This document shows, in pieces, positions 1 through 11,302 of a DNA stretch of 64,000 bases. The stretch's first letter is position 1; the number at the start of each line of letters is the position of its first letter. Origin of the DNA: Multifurca ochricompacta (lineage: Eukaryota; Basidiomycota; Agaricomycetes; Russulales; Russulaceae); contig WTXG01000010.1 in the NCBI GenBank assembly GCA_022496185.1, forward strand, positions 248,001 through 312,000. The letters are read 5' to 3'. The position numbers and the translations under genes are program-made. The notes beneath the pieces are model-generated. The model did no database searches and had not been told where the DNA came from. It worked only from the letters and a program-made list of their open reading frames with translations.

Positions 1-25
1 GGCCAAGCAGAAGGCGGCCCGGGAA

Positions 26-661
26 TTGAAAGCTCTAAAGATGGAGAAAGGAGAGCTAGATGCCTATGTGGCAAAGTTCAGAAGTTTGGCCAACAGGGCC
101 GGTTATGACACAGATGAAGAGGCAACGTTGGACCTCTTCTCCCAAGGGTTGCCTAACCCCCTGGTAAAGAACATCATCCAATTCCACCATCCCAATGACT
201 GGGATACATGGGTTGACGCTGCCCGACGACAACAGCAGGATTACCTCGACTTTCAGACCCGCTTCGGAGTTGACACGAGGAAGGGAAAGACCCGCGACCA
301 ATGGAAGGCCGCCTTTGGGGTTAAACCCACACATACCAGTCAGAGGGATCCAAACGCAATGGACACCTCTGCGGACAGAACCAGGGCACGCGTCGCCCTT
401 ACGGAGGACGAAAGGCAGACGTTGATGAAGGAAGGACGGTGCTTTCGCTGCAAGGCGCAAGGACACATGTCCAAAGAATGCCCGAAGAGAGGAGCGCGAG
501 CGGCGGAAGCGGTGGTCAAACCAGTCCAGAATAACCCACCGACCGTTGACAAAAGGACGAAAGACAAAAAGGCGCAGGAAATATGGGCAAATATGATGAA
601 AGAAAGTGAGGAAGTGCGAGCCATTCTAGTAGAAAAGGCATTCGCGAAAAAGGATTTTTAA
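26..661 (+). CDS. gag: Gag of gypsy-A (partial, continues upstream of window)
   Basis: Structural protein that would form the virus-like particle and bind element RNA. The reading frame is already open at the window start, so the first methionine shown is internal. A capsid-type region is followed at about residues 139-152 by one CCHC zinc knuckle (CFRCKAQGHMSKEC, CX2CX4HX4C). The stop at 659-661 overlaps the pol frame, which is open from about 607 in the -1 frame. An A-rich then T-rich stretch at 645-660 is a plausible site of -1 frameshifting, but no canonical heptamer is obvious. Residues are nearly collinear with gag of the right-hand copy from 63570 on. Confidence 0.85.
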   Translation: MKALKMEKGELDAYVAKFRSLANRAGYDTDEEATLDLFSQGLPNPLVKNIIQFHHPNDWDTWVDAARRQQQDYLDFQTRFGVDTRKGKTRDQWKAAFGVKPTHTSQRDPNAMDTSADRTRARVALTEDERQTLMKEGRCFRCKAQGHMSKECPKRGARAAEAVVKPVQNNPPTVDKRTKDKKAQEIWANMMKESEEVRAILVEKAFAKKDF

Positions 662-2821
662 TTGGCTCAAACCCTTCGGCCTGGGCGCGAGCATTACATG
701 TAACCTCTGTGTACACTAGTCGCTTCAAATCTTTGAAAATACCAGTACATTTCGAAACTACACAGAGGACGGCCGATCGCGACATCCTGATAGACTCAGG
801 AGCCACCGACAACTTCATTAGTCTGCGGATGGTGAAAACCATGGGATTGGGAATGCTGGCACTTCCCCAGGAAAAGAATATCTGGAATATTGACGGAACC
901 GCCAATCGGGCAGGAAAGATCACACATTATACTGATCTCAACGTCCAAGTGGGAGAAAAAACAAAGGTCATACGTTTCCTAGTTACCAACCTAGGAGGAG
1001 AAGATTTGGTCTTGGGATATCCCTGGCTTGCCGCATTCGAACCAAAGATTAACTGGAGCGATGCGATGATGGATAAAGAATTTTACCCGGTGCTCATCAC
1101 GTCAATAGGGTACGATTACGCAGTTCGACACTCCTTAGCCCACAAGGCAGAAGTAAACGAGGAGGACTCGGGATATTGTTTTGTCACCAAAGCATCAGAA
1201 CTCGCGCAGAAGGCAGCAGAAGGGCATACAGAGAAAACGTTTGAAGAGGTGGTACCGGCGGAATACCATCGACACTGGAAGGTATTCTCGGAGGAGGAAT
1301 CACAACGTTTTCCCCCTACACGACCATGGGACCACGCCATTGACTTCATACCCGATACCCCATCAGCGATTGATTGTAAAATCTACCCATTGTCACAGGC
1401 AGAACAGACCGCGCTCACGGCATTCCTGGAGGAGCATCTTGCAAAAGGATATATCCGTCCATCAAAGTCACCCTATGCGTCGCCATTCTTCTTCATTAAG
1501 AAGAAAGACGGCAGACTTCGACCTGTTCAGGACTACCGACGGATAAACACCTACACTGTGAAGAACGCCTACCCTCTACCACTCATCTCCGAGCTCATCG
1601 ACACCATGAGGAATAAATCTTTGTTCTCCAAAATGGACGTCCGTTGGGGCTACAATAACATTCGGATCAAAGAAGGAGATCAGTGCAAAGTGGCTTTTAA
1701 AACCAACCAGGGACTCTTTGAACCGAACGTCATGTTTTTTGGTCTTACCAACTCGCCTGCCACCTTCCAATCGATGATGAACCACATATTCCGTGACCTC
1801 ATTCTCACCGGCGAAGTAGTGGTCTACATGGATGACATATTGGTGGCCACAGAAGACAATCTGACCCATCACCGAGAACGAGTCCATCACAGCAGAAGGA
1901 GTGGCCAAACTTTACCTGGATCACGTCTACAGACACTATGGCCTCCCTGCAAAGATCATCTCAGACCGCGACCCACGCTTTACATCCGCGTTTGCCAGAG
2001 CGCTTTGCAAAACACTGAATATTACCCAGAACATCTCCACGGCATATCATCCACAGACAGATGGACAGTCGGAAAGAACAAACCAGTGGCTCGAGCAGTA
2101 TCTTCGATTTTGGTGCAACGGACGACAGGATGATTGGGCTGACTGGCTTGCGACAGCAGAGTTTGCCCACAACTCTTGGCCCAATGGTACCACAAAACAC
2201 TCCCCATTTTCACTTATCATGGGATGGACGCCTCGCGCCACATGGACCGGAAAACCGACAAACGTTCCTTCGACTACCCAGCGTATCAACCAATGGGAAG
2301 AGATTCGGAAATCGGCCAATGAGAACTTATTGAAGGCGCAAAAGACCCTGGCAGGGAAGCCTACGAAGTTTGTGCCTTATCGAACCAATGACATGGTATG
2401 GTTGGAAGGGAAGAATATTCACACGTCACATCCGACAGCCAAGTTAGCGCCCCGACGTCACGGACCTTTCAAGATAACAAGGAAGCTGTCAGATGTGTCC
2501 TACGAACTCGAACTCCCCCCCACATGGCGTATTCATCCGGTCTTCCATGCCAGACTGCTCACACCTTACAAGGAAACATCACTACATGGGGAAAACTTCT
2601 CGAGACCCCCTCCTGACCTTATCAACGGGGAAGAAGAGTGGGAAGTGGAGCGGATTCTAGACTCAAAGAGACAAGGCCGAGGGCGCAAACTATATTACCT
2701 GATCAAGTGGAAGGGATTCCCAGCCTCTGACAACTCATGGGAACCAGCCGGAGATATCTCGGCCCCGACCCTTATCGCGGAGTTTCACACCCGACACCCA
2801 GAAGCGCCCAAGAACAGTTAA
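607..2821 (+). pseudogene. pol: Pol of gypsy-A with large internal deletion (PR-RT // IN-chromodomain)
   Basis: The first frame carries the aspartic protease motif (IDSGATDNFIS) near 790-830 and reverse transcriptase including the catalytic YMDD near 1828. It breaks near 1884-1890. From there a different frame encodes the integrase catalytic core from about its second Asp (SDRDPRFTS) and Glu (DGQSERTNQW), then a GPY/F-type module (RRHGPFKI) and a chromodomain at about 2625-2790 (YLIKWKGF). RNase H, the HHCC zinc domain and the first catalytic Asp are missing, roughly 1.5-2 kb compared with a normal Ty3 pol. A short CATCAC repeat at the junction suggests a microhomology deletion. The chromodomain is expected to direct integration to modified chromatin. 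Confidence 0.9.
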
Positions 2822-2858
2822 AAGGACGGCCCCAGATTCTCTCAAAGTTCCCCAGTAT

Positions 2859-4091
2859 ATGCTGCCCCAGCGAACTACTACCACAGAACAATCTATCATG
2901 TCTTTCATTGCCGCCTCTGCCGCCATCGACGCTTTCGCCTCCCCGATGACTGTTGTCGAGAACTTCCCGTCCGCTCACCCATCAACTCGTCCCTCCTCCC
3001 CCATCGACTATGAAGCTGCAGAAGCCCGTGTCAAGAACCAGTCCCCAAACCCGAACGACGACTTCACCCACTGTGAAGAACCCCACCCCAACGACCTGCT
3101 CAATGGGGAGATTGATGACGAAGCTCCCGACTTCCCCTTCATCCCCAACAACCCAAACTCATCCATGTATTTCCCTCTAGAGATCACGATGGCTGACGGT
3201 TCCAAAGCCATCGCGAAGTATATCTACTATACCAACGGAGGGATGGACGTGGCAGGATGCATGAGGAAGGATGGACCGGTTTACGGGGCTCCTGTCTATC
3301 TGGAAGAAAGGTACACTGGTCGGCTGCACCATACGCTGACCGATGAGCAGCTGGGCCATCTTGCCGCGGAGGACTGCCGCACCTTCGCAATTGAAGAGGT
3401 GATAAATGACATGAGGCTCCCACGCCTGAAGGCGGAGGTCATGAGACTGCGAAAGAGTATCACCCTACGAAGAACGTTGAGCCAGCAGTATAAGGAGCAC
3501 GCGAAGATGATGGCGAGGCTGACGAATGGAATGTTCCAGTTGGAACAGGAGATTGTCGAGATCAGGAAGAGGTTGGAGGCGGGGGATGCGTATCAGACGA
3601 TCGCTGAAAGGTACGCCGACACCTATGCACGACCTCTCCCTCCTCGGACACTGGGGGCGGCTCCGACGCTGCTGCCAAGTCGGCTCGAGATGCCACGATT
3701 GCACGAGAATCCGCGCGGGGAGACCTGCTGGCGATGCGATAGCAAATATCACATTAGCTGGAATTGCCCTCTCAACCGCAAGTGGTGCCGACACTGCCGG
3801 AGCAATCTCCACTGGAGCCGACACTGTATCTTTCGACGTGTAGGGGTGGCCCCAACAATCACCAATCCATCGGGCTGGTGTGGCAAATGTCTTCGTCACA
3901 ATGCTGGGCATAAAGAGATCGACTGCCCAGTCTACGATTTGTGCCGTGCGTGTGGCCAGCGCGGTCCGTATGGCTTCCTCCGCACCCACGCTTGCCCACA
4001 GGAGGTGGAGACGTATCAGATGGACGATCGTAATGTAGCCGATGACTACTTGGAGCTGGTGCAGGATGATGACGGTACGAGTCGTTTCTAG
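2859..4091 (+). CDS. Accessory ORF downstream of pol with multiple zinc knuckles
   Basis: A 410-codon open frame lies between the pol stop (2819-2821) and the 3' LTR on the same strand; a second in-frame ATG is at 2899. The middle (about residues 180-250) is charged and helix-forming, resembling a coiled coil. The C-terminal part holds two exact CX2CX4HX4C knuckles (residues about 290-303 and 312-325), then two looser Cys/His clusters to about residue 388. The N-terminal third is Ser/Pro/Asp-rich. It resembles a second Gag-like or nucleic-acid-binding protein. Its intact frame, beside a pol that has lost about half its domains, is notable. Function unknown; it could also be a captured host gene. 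Confidence 0.6.
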   Translation: MLPQRTTTTEQSIMSFIAASAAIDAFASPMTVVENFPSAHPSTRPSSPIDYEAAEARVKNQSPNPNDDFTHCEEPHPNDLLNGEIDDEAPDFPFIPNNPNSSMYFPLEITMADGSKAIAKYIYYTNGGMDVAGCMRKDGPVYGAPVYLEERYTGRLHHTLTDEQLGHLAAEDCRTFAIEEVINDMRLPRLKAEVMRLRKSITLRRTLSQQYKEHAKMMARLTNGMFQLEQEIVEIRKRLEAGDAYQTIAERYADTYARPLPPRTLGAAPTLLPSRLEMPRLHENPRGETCWRCDSKYHISWNCPLNRKWCRHCRSNLHWSRHCIFRRVGVAPTITNPSGWCGKCLRHNAGHKEIDCPVYDLCRACGQRGPYGFLRTHACPQEVETYQMDDRNVADDYLELVQDDDGTSRF

Positions 4092-4108
4092 CCGGGACTG
4101 CTAGAACC

Positions 4109-4122
4109 AGAAGAGGGGGTGG
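4109..4122 (+). other. Polypurine tract of gypsy-A
   Basis: A purine-rich run directly before the LTR start (agaagagggggtgg) fits the plus-strand primer site of a Ty3 element. Confidence 0.7.
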
Positions 4123-4701
4123 TGTTACAAACCCCGTCACTCCCAGTCTTTTTCTTCTTACCCAACGATGACCCTTCCCTGCCGCCCACGCTTCACTACC
4201 AGATTACATCTCCATCGTGGGATCCGTCACATGCCCTTCATCCATCCCCGTGACTCGTTTGCTTGCTCATGTTTACTCACTTGTTTCTTTGCTTATCGCT
4301 TATCTCCTTATCATATGATCGGACATTTACTTAATCCCCTATCAGTAGAAGCCAGGCTTTACGCCCTCCGCTTTCAGATATTCGGGCCCACTTGACTCCG
4401 TATCCTTATCTCGTAGACGCCCGTTGCCTTACGTATATAAGTCCGCTATAGCTACCCAGTAGACCTTAGACTCGACTTATTGAATACATCGGTGTTTGTC
4501 TTCAGGACTTCCCCTTGAATCCCTTGACTCGATCGTCTCAGTGCTTTCGGCACTTTCCGCTCAACATAGTCATTAGGCCGCAGCCCTTCTGACCTTGACT
4601 CATCCATTTAAAACTCCAAGAGGTCCTATTGACCTCTTACCTGAACACACGTACAAAGCTGTCGCACAAGTCGTGCGGAACGTCTCACACCGGACGTAAC
4701 A
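4123..4701 (+). repeat. 3' LTR of gypsy-A left copy
   Basis: 579 bp, beginning TGTTAC and ending GTAACA. It matches the solo LTR at 23057-23637 (581 bp) and the 5' LTR at 62124-62711 (588 bp) along its whole length. A TATA-like motif (acgtatataagtc) lies near 4432. The bases after the end (tcacc, 4702-4706) should be the TSD; the other copy is outside the window. Confidence 0.9.
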
Positions 4702-4726
4702 TCACCGAACATCTTCTGTGTTCAAC
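4702..4726 (-). repeat. Remnant of copia-1 3' LTR
   Basis: This is the reverse complement of the first 25 bp of the copia LTR (starting TGTTGAACACAGAAG). The remainder should lie left of the gypsy-A 5' LTR, outside the window. Confidence 0.85.
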
Positions 4727-5013
4727 ATCCCTCCATGCTGAAGGCATCTGGTCATGGATGGGAAATGAGTTGGATGAGCACACTGTCATCACAATTGAAT
4801 GAGCATATCGCCAGCCAGAGATCCAACTTCTCTAACTCTCAAGTGCGGGTTTGTGAGTTTTGCGTACGAGTTGTAGATTCTCTTATGCAAGCTGAACGCT
4901 TGACATATCTACTTCGTACACACCACTTGCGTCACTCTTGAGGTCGAGAACATGCTCATATGGCATGGTGGGAAAGTGAGAATGGTATACAAAGTCTCCA
5001 AATCCCAGCTCTC

Positions 5014-7608
5014 TCATTTCAGCATAAGCCCAAGTCCATTGACCATGGTTTCAAACGATGCTCTTGGTAGAGACTTAGTGAAGCCATCTGCCAGCATCTC
5101 ACCTGTAGGGGTTCGCACTAATTCAATTGTGTGCGATTCAATGTACCCCCTAATGGCATGGTACTTGATAGGTATATGCTTTGACCACCTTCCTGTGACA
5201 GGGTTTAAAGCCAAATCTACGGCCCCCTTATTGTCACAATGGAGTAGTATAGGAGAGGATACCTCATATCCTAATTCCTCCATAAAAGTCCTGTACCACG
5301 CTGCCTGATTTGCAGCCTCAGAGAGGCTCATATATTCGGCTTCAGTGGTGGACTGTGCTACTGTTTTCTGCTTCCTGGAACACCATGAAATGGCACCATT
5401 TGCCAAGAAAAACACGTAGCCTGAGGTAGAGTGGCAGTCCTCTTGATCTCCCCATGAGGAATCTGCAAAGCCATGAAGGCCACTCTCCCCATTCCCTCCA
5501 GAATACCGCAGCTTGCAGTCTTTTGTACTATTAAGATACTTTAAGACATATTTTGCAAGTCGCATATGATCCTGAGAAGGGTTGGAAGCATATTGACTAA
5601 GGCGCGCCACAGCAAAACTGATATCGGGTCTGCTTCCAATCTGCACCCATAGCAGAGACCCCATCAACTGTTGATACTTCTTTATCTCAGAAGTAGATGC
5701 CTGGCCATCAAACTTGACCAGATGTACATCAGCGCCAGAGGGAAGAGGAGTATATACTTGGTTGGAATCCCTCATCCCAAACTTCTCAATAATAGATAAA
5801 ACGTAGGCTGCTTGGTCAATTTCCAGTGTCTTGTTAGGACGATCCCTGGTGATGTTAACTCCAAGGTACAACTGGATTTCTCCCAAGTCAGTCATCTCAT
5901 ATCGATTAGATAGTGATGACTTCAGCCACGTTATCTTATCATTGGAAGATCCAAGTATAGTAATGTCATCTACATAGAGAATGACGTAGAGTGAATCATC
6001 CCCCTCCTTATGGTGAAACACATATACTCCTGCATCAGAGTATGTCCGAATAAAGCCCAGTTCATTAAGAACTGCATGGAATTGTAGGTTCCATGCTCGG
6101 GAAGCTTGTTTGAGGCCGTATAATGCTTTTTGTAGCCTACAAACTTTGGACTCTTGACCAGCAACGACGAAACCAACTGGTTGCTCCATATAAATCTCTT
6201 CATCCAGATCGCCATGTAGGAATGCCGATTTGACATCCATTTGGTGGATTTCCCAATCCTCTAGTGTAGCTAGCACTAGTAGTAATCTAAGTGATTCAAA
6301 TCTGGCGACTGGTGAGAATGTTTCATCGAAGTCCACCCCTTCTATTTGGGTGAAACCTTTTGCCACAAGTCTAGCACGAAACCGTCCATCTGGTTTCAGC
6401 TTAAAGACCCATTTTGACTTGACAGCCTTTCTTCCTTTTGGAAGATCTTCAAGGCGCCACACATCAAGTTTATCTAAGGCATCAATTTTGTATTTACATG
6501 CCTCAAGCCATTCACTGGCATTGTCAGACTGCATTGCCTCCTGAAAAGTCAGGGGATCTCTATAAGAGACTCCAGCGGCATTTAGCAATTCCATATGCCC
6601 AAGTCTGGAAGAACCTTGTACGAACTCAGCATTATCCTCATTATAAAATCGAGGATTCATTCGCCGTGAACGTTTAGGACGGGCAGTATCAAGATCTAAA
6701 TCTTCCTGCACAGCCCTGTCATGTTGCTGAGAGCGTGGACTTTCCCTAGTAAATACTGGTTGGGAAATTTTGCCAACAATCTTTTTCTTAGATTGTCTCT
6801 TGGCACGGGTTCTTTCGGGGAGTTCTGATGGTTCCATGACTTGAGATGGGGGCGTCTGATAGATAGTCTGATCATGTGTATCAAGCTCATTTTCAGGTGT
6901 GGTAGGCTCAGGATTTATTTGAGGAGGTTCCACTACCTCCTGTTCCTCAACCTCGGCATCCTTGTCTTCAGGAGCCTGAGGAACTGTGGCTATTGCTGGT
7001 TGAGGCTGGACAGGCCTCTCAACTTCTAGAACAAAAGGCGTAACTCTTTCCTTTTGTTTTCCCTTGCTGTCCTTGGCAAGGTTGGATGGGAAGGATCCTT
7101 CATCAAATGTCACATCTCTTGACAATACGAAGGATCGAGTATGCATATCCCAAAGGAGATATCCTTTAGAGTGGGGTGCATACCCGACAAAGACTGTTTC
7201 CCTGGCTTTATGATCCAGTTTACGTCTTTTATCCTCTGGGACAGTATAGTAGGCTAAGCAGCCAAATATTTTAAAGTAAGAGACATCTGGAATGTCCCCA
7301 TCCAGAAGCTCAAGCAGTGTCCTCCACTTATTAGAGCGGATAGGCGTTCTATTATATATGTGACAGGCTGTTCGCACTGCACATTCCCAGAAACCAAGGG
7401 AAAGACCAGCATGATGCAGCATACTGGTGGCCTTTTCCATGATGGTTCTGTTGAACCTTTCAGCCCTTCTGTTCTGTTGTGGGGAATATGGCATTGTCAA
7501 TTTATGCTCTATGCCAGCCTGCTCAAGTATTGACTTCAGCTCCCTATTAACAAATTCGCCACCTCGGTCTGTGTGTAAGGTCTTTATTTTCTTGTCTGTT
7601 TTATTTCC
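5014..7608 (-). pseudogene. pol: Copia-1 pol, distal part: integrase C-half, RT, RNase H
   Basis: Contains the rest of the integrase core (DRGGEFVN, then the conserved Glu in QQNRRAERFNRT), reverse transcriptase with the copia-type YVDDITILG catalytic box, and RNase H with FADSSWGDQ and the terminal DNKGAVDLALNP and ADGFTK motifs. It is out of frame with the upstream part because an A run near 7608 has one A fewer than in copia-2. The rest of this half has no stop, so apart from that indel the enzyme domains look intact. Confidence 0.88.
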
Positions 7609-9873
7609 AAGAATGCCTTAATGTTACAGAAGACCGATGTAAAATCACTTTTTGCTTTCATAGCAACAACTAGAGCAGTCCTGCTGAAGTCGTCTATGAA
7701 AGTGGCGAAATATAGGTTCCCTTGAATTGAGGTACATTGTAAAGGACCGACTAAGTCACTATGAATGACCTCCAAGGGTGCTGAAGCTCTCTTTTGAGAG
7801 GGAGGGAATGGAAGATGGTGTGATTTTCCCATTTCACAGCCATAACACGGCTTGTCTTCCACTTGGCTATTATCAATACTAAGGCCTTTTACAGCTTTAG
7901 GAGCATATCTTTTGAGGGCCTCTTTTGACATATGACCCATGCGCAAATGCCAGGTATCAAGGCTAGTTGATGCAGATTTGTGGGAAGCAGTATTTAGATT
8001 CTGCATTGTTTTCCCAAAGACCCAATAGAGTCCCATAGCCTTGACACCTTCCGCTATAATTGCATTATTATACTTTATTTTGACCTCAGATGGAGAAAAT
8101 TCCACTGAGCCACCTTTGTCTGTGATGCAGCTTGTCGATAGTATTCTTTCACTACCAGGCATATAGAAGACGTTATTTAACTCTAACTCGTAGTTGTTTC
8201 GAGTTTTGAGTATAACTTTGCCTGTTCCTTTGACTTGGACTACTGAGCCATCACCAATTGTCACCGAGTGTCCCTTGTGTGGGAAGTACTCAGAAAAATC
8301 TTCTAAGTATGGTGTAAAATGGGTGGTGGCTCCACTGTCCATCATCCAAGGATTGCTGCCATCATCGACTTCTTGTGTATGTTCGGTCATCATATAAAGT
8401 GAAATGCGAGGTGTCTCATGCACCTCCTGTATTCTGCCACTACCATTAACTATGGTAGCTACTTGTGTGGAGTTATTATGTACACTGGGGCCTTGCCCCT
8501 TCCTCTTGTTGCCCTTTTTGCCTGCATCAGCATTGGCTCTGTCCTGTTTCCTTTGCTGACATTCATTAGCCTTGTGGCCCGGCTTCTGGCAATAGAAGCA
8601 GGTGACATCATTGGACGATGATGCACCTGCAGGAGGTGGCATGAAAGTTACTTGTTTTTTGTTTTTATTTTTGTTGACATGGGCTGCCTTATTAAGGGCA
8701 GCCCCAACACCACTTCCTGTGGGGCCGGCTAGTCGGCTTTCCTCATTTAGGAACCTTTGTACAAGGTCCTGAGGGGAAAGGTGGTCAGGAGGACCTGACG
8801 CCAGGATTGAGCCAGCAATGGCTGAGTAGGATGGAGGTAGGGATTGGAGCAATATAAAGCTCATCTGGAGATCAGAGATCTCCATCCCATTTTCCTTGAG
8901 GGTACTCCTCACATCCAACACACGCTGCAACTGGGGTCTGAATTGCTTACCCTCTTCCAAGCGGAAAGAGGATACAGAACACCACAAGTTGTAGGTGGCC
9001 ATGCTACCTACTGAGCCATAGAGCGATTCCAAACGCTCATACTTGGCATTGACAGAAGGGTATGTCAAACAGGCATGAGGCGCAGCATACTGACTGTGTG
9101 TGTTAGCAGGTTAAGCTAGACAAAGAAAGTTACTTCAGATGTTAGAAGAACTCTATTAACTATACTACTGACCTAGACAAAGAAAGTTCTATGTAAAGAA
9201 CGTCAGTCTAATAGTAAAGTAGATAGTATGAAAGGAACTTACACTTCAGATGTTAGAAGAACTCTGAAGTGTAGAAGACGAAACAGACACCCTTATATAC
9301 CCCAAGGGATGGTCTGTGCGCACTGGGAATAAGTCCACAAGTGCCAGACAATAAACATGAGGGAGAAAGGCCATTGGCCAATACAGAAATCACATGTTAC
9401 ATGGTGTATCAGTCAGCTACTGCAGAATGTGAGAAAGAAGGTAATAATGATAATGTAAAAAGTCCGAGACTCCGGTATCTAATCTAATCTACAAAGCAGC
9501 TAATCTAATCACCTGATGCCTGAAGCATCACCAAACATCTTCTGTGTTCAACAGGGTAAGTTCTGTCAGAGGCAATTTGGGAGTATGTTTCTGGTGATGT
9601 GACCATAACCAGAACTCCCATGAGGACTTCCTCCACCCTATTCCATTCTTGGTACATAGGCTCAGACCAAAGTGCAAAGCGCTTGGCATACTCGTCATCC
9701 TTTTCTCCATCCTCCGGCTTGGGAGCATTCAGGAACTCAGGGGCATCATGCGTGATGTGCCTCTTCATCCCATTGATCCTCAACAGGGCAGTAAAGGATA
9801 CTGACCACTGCTGCCAGTTGGAGCCATCAAGCTTGTCAAACTTGAAGGTTGGGGGGAAGACGATGGAAGACAT
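7584..9873 (-). pseudogene. gag: Copia-1 gag-protease-integrase N-half, split by a solo LTR
   Basis: Gag starts at the ATG at 9873 (MSSIVFPPTFKFDKLDG). The frame is interrupted after a TYP triplet by the solo LTR at 9063-9553 and resumes as TYPSVNAKYERLESLYGS. Then come a CCHC knuckle (CFYCQKPGHKANEC, near 8595), the protease motif MDSGATTHFTPY (near 8335), the integrase zinc motif (HLRMGH ... CYGCEMGK) and the first catalytic Asp (HSDLVGPLQ). The frame is lost at the 1-nt deletion near 7608. Ty1/copia domain order (IN before RT) is clear. Confidence 0.9.
9063..9553 (-). repeat. Solo copia LTR inside copia-1 gag
   Basis: 491 bp from TGTCAAACAGG to TGTTCAACA (antisense), flanked by a perfect 5-bp duplication GGGTA at 9058-9062 and 9554-9558. 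It is related to the copia-1 LTR. The insertion explains the gag break, and gag joins in frame if the LTR and one duplication copy are ignored. Confidence 0.92.
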
Positions 9874-10804
9874 TGAGATGATTAAAAAAGGTTGATCCTG
9901 GTTCCAAGGAGCAGTTAGAACCAGTTGTCCAGGTCTCATTGAAGAGGGCCCGTCCAATCTGTGGCGCTATGCTTCAGAACTTAAAAAAGTCCTGCCTCTG
10001 ATGTGCGACTTCTAAGTAGTATAGTAGGCTATCTAGCGCCATCTACAACAAGTCCTAAGCCCACATCAGGGGGACGTTGTGTAAATAGATGGGGAGTCAT
10101 GTCATGGAGGAGCCAACCGCAAGTTCCACTAGAGACAAAGGGTATAGAGCCCTTCCTCTAGTGCTGGTGGTGGAGTCCATGATTAAGCCCTAGATGATTG
10201 GGGCCATGACTATAGTAGACTATTAGGTTTCCTCTGGTTGGGGCGAACCCCCAATGAAAGCAGCGGGTACTTCTGCCCAGAGACAAAACCCTCTAGCTAC
10301 TGTGTATATACTATAGTAGTTCAAGCCTACTTGTATCGAGCCCAAGCGTCATGGGAGTGACTACCCATGCCTTGTTCTAGACCCTAAACTCTACCAGCAG
10401 GTTGCTAAACCTGGCTTACGGATCGAGCCAAGCATTGACTGAACCTATAGCCCCAAGCCTTCTGGGCAAGTGGCCTACTAAGTCTATGGATGGGACGAAA
10501 ACCCAGCTATAACTATGAATACTATTTACTTAGAGCGCACATGAGGAGCTTAAGGTGTTTCACCCACTTAGGGTCCCTCATCACCTCTTGCAAGAATCCC
10601 CTGAGGGACTAGCCAGACAGATCAAGGTGGGCACATTAAGCGCACCACCTTGTGGACAGTTAAGGGCAAGAAAAGAAAGAAATCGAAGCTCACTGTGACG
10701 GTGATTGGGAAAAGGAGTCTTGAAGCAGTGAGCTTGAAGAGAGTGTTGGACTGATCAAAATAAAGGAAAAACAGATCAGTTAAGCGTGCCCAGGGCCCAT
10801 AACC
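9874..10804 (-). other. Copia-1 untranslated leader with primer-binding site
   Basis: About 930 bp between the 5' LTR and gag with no convincing coding frame; it is collinear with 52014-52941 of copia-2. Directly inside the LTR (10786-10804) the minus strand reads GGTTATGGGCCC, the sequence copia-type elements use to prime from a cleaved initiator-Met tRNA fragment. The conserved length suggests packaging or structural functions. Confidence 0.7.
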
Positions 10805-11302
10805 TGTGAAACAGGCATGTGCACAGCATACTGACTGTAAGGTTTAGCGGGTAAGGCTAGACAAAGAAAGTTACTTCAGAGGTTAGAAGAACTCTATTAA
10901 CTATACTACTGACCTAGACAAAGAAAGTTCTATATAAGAACGTTAGTCTAATAGTAAAGTAGATAGTAAAGATGAACTTACACTTCAGAGGTTAGAAGAA
11001 CTCTGAAGTGGAAGAGACAAAACAGACACCCTTATATACTAGTCAAGGGTGGTCTGTGCACTGGGAATAAGTCCACAAGTGCCGGACAAAGTCCAAACAA
11101 TAAACATGAGGGAGTAAGGCCATTGGCCAGTACAGAAATCACATGTTACATAGTGCATCAGTCAGCTACTGCGGAATGTGAGAAAGAAAGTAATAATGAT
11201 AATGTAAATAGTCCGAAACTCCGGTATCTAATCTAATCTACAAAGTAGCTAATCTAATCACCTGATGCCTGAAGCATCACTGAACATCTTCTGTGTTCAA
11301 CA
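10805..11302 (-). repeat. 5' LTR of copia-1
   Basis: 498 bp, antisense, from TGTGAAACAGG (10805) to TGTTCAACA (11302). It matches the copia-2 LTRs (506 bp) over its length. A TATATAAG-type promoter and an ACTTCAGAG/CTCTGAAGT hairpin lie near 10990-11040. Confidence 0.92.

Larger units (their letters stand above)
1..4701 (+). mobile_element. Ty3/gypsy chromovirus, gypsy-A left copy (5' end outside window)
   Basis: The order seen is gag with a CCHC knuckle, protease, reverse transcriptase, integrase with C-terminal chromodomain, an extra zinc-knuckle ORF, a G-rich polypurine stretch and a 3' LTR. Gag matches the copy at 62124-64000 closely (window base 1 corresponds to about 63573), so both are one family. 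The LTR is followed directly by 25 bp of a copia LTR in antisense, so this element appears to have landed inside the 3' LTR of copia-1. The copy is dead: pol has lost its RNase H and most of the integrase N-terminal half. Confidence 0.9.
4702..11302 (-). mobile_element. Ty1/copia element copia-1
   Basis: Read on the minus strand: 5' LTR (10805-11302), primer-binding site, leader of about 0.9 kb, gag, protease, integrase, reverse transcriptase, RNase H, a purine-rich tract and the first 25 bp of the 3' LTR, where gypsy-A interrupts it. Two lesions are visible: a solo LTR in gag (9063-9553) and a 1-nt deletion in integrase near 7608. Otherwise coding is continuous, and it is the reference copy for copia-2 (51508-60209). 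The 5' LTR abuts a hAT-type E element (from 11303), so copia-1 probably inserted into that element. Confidence 0.92.
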
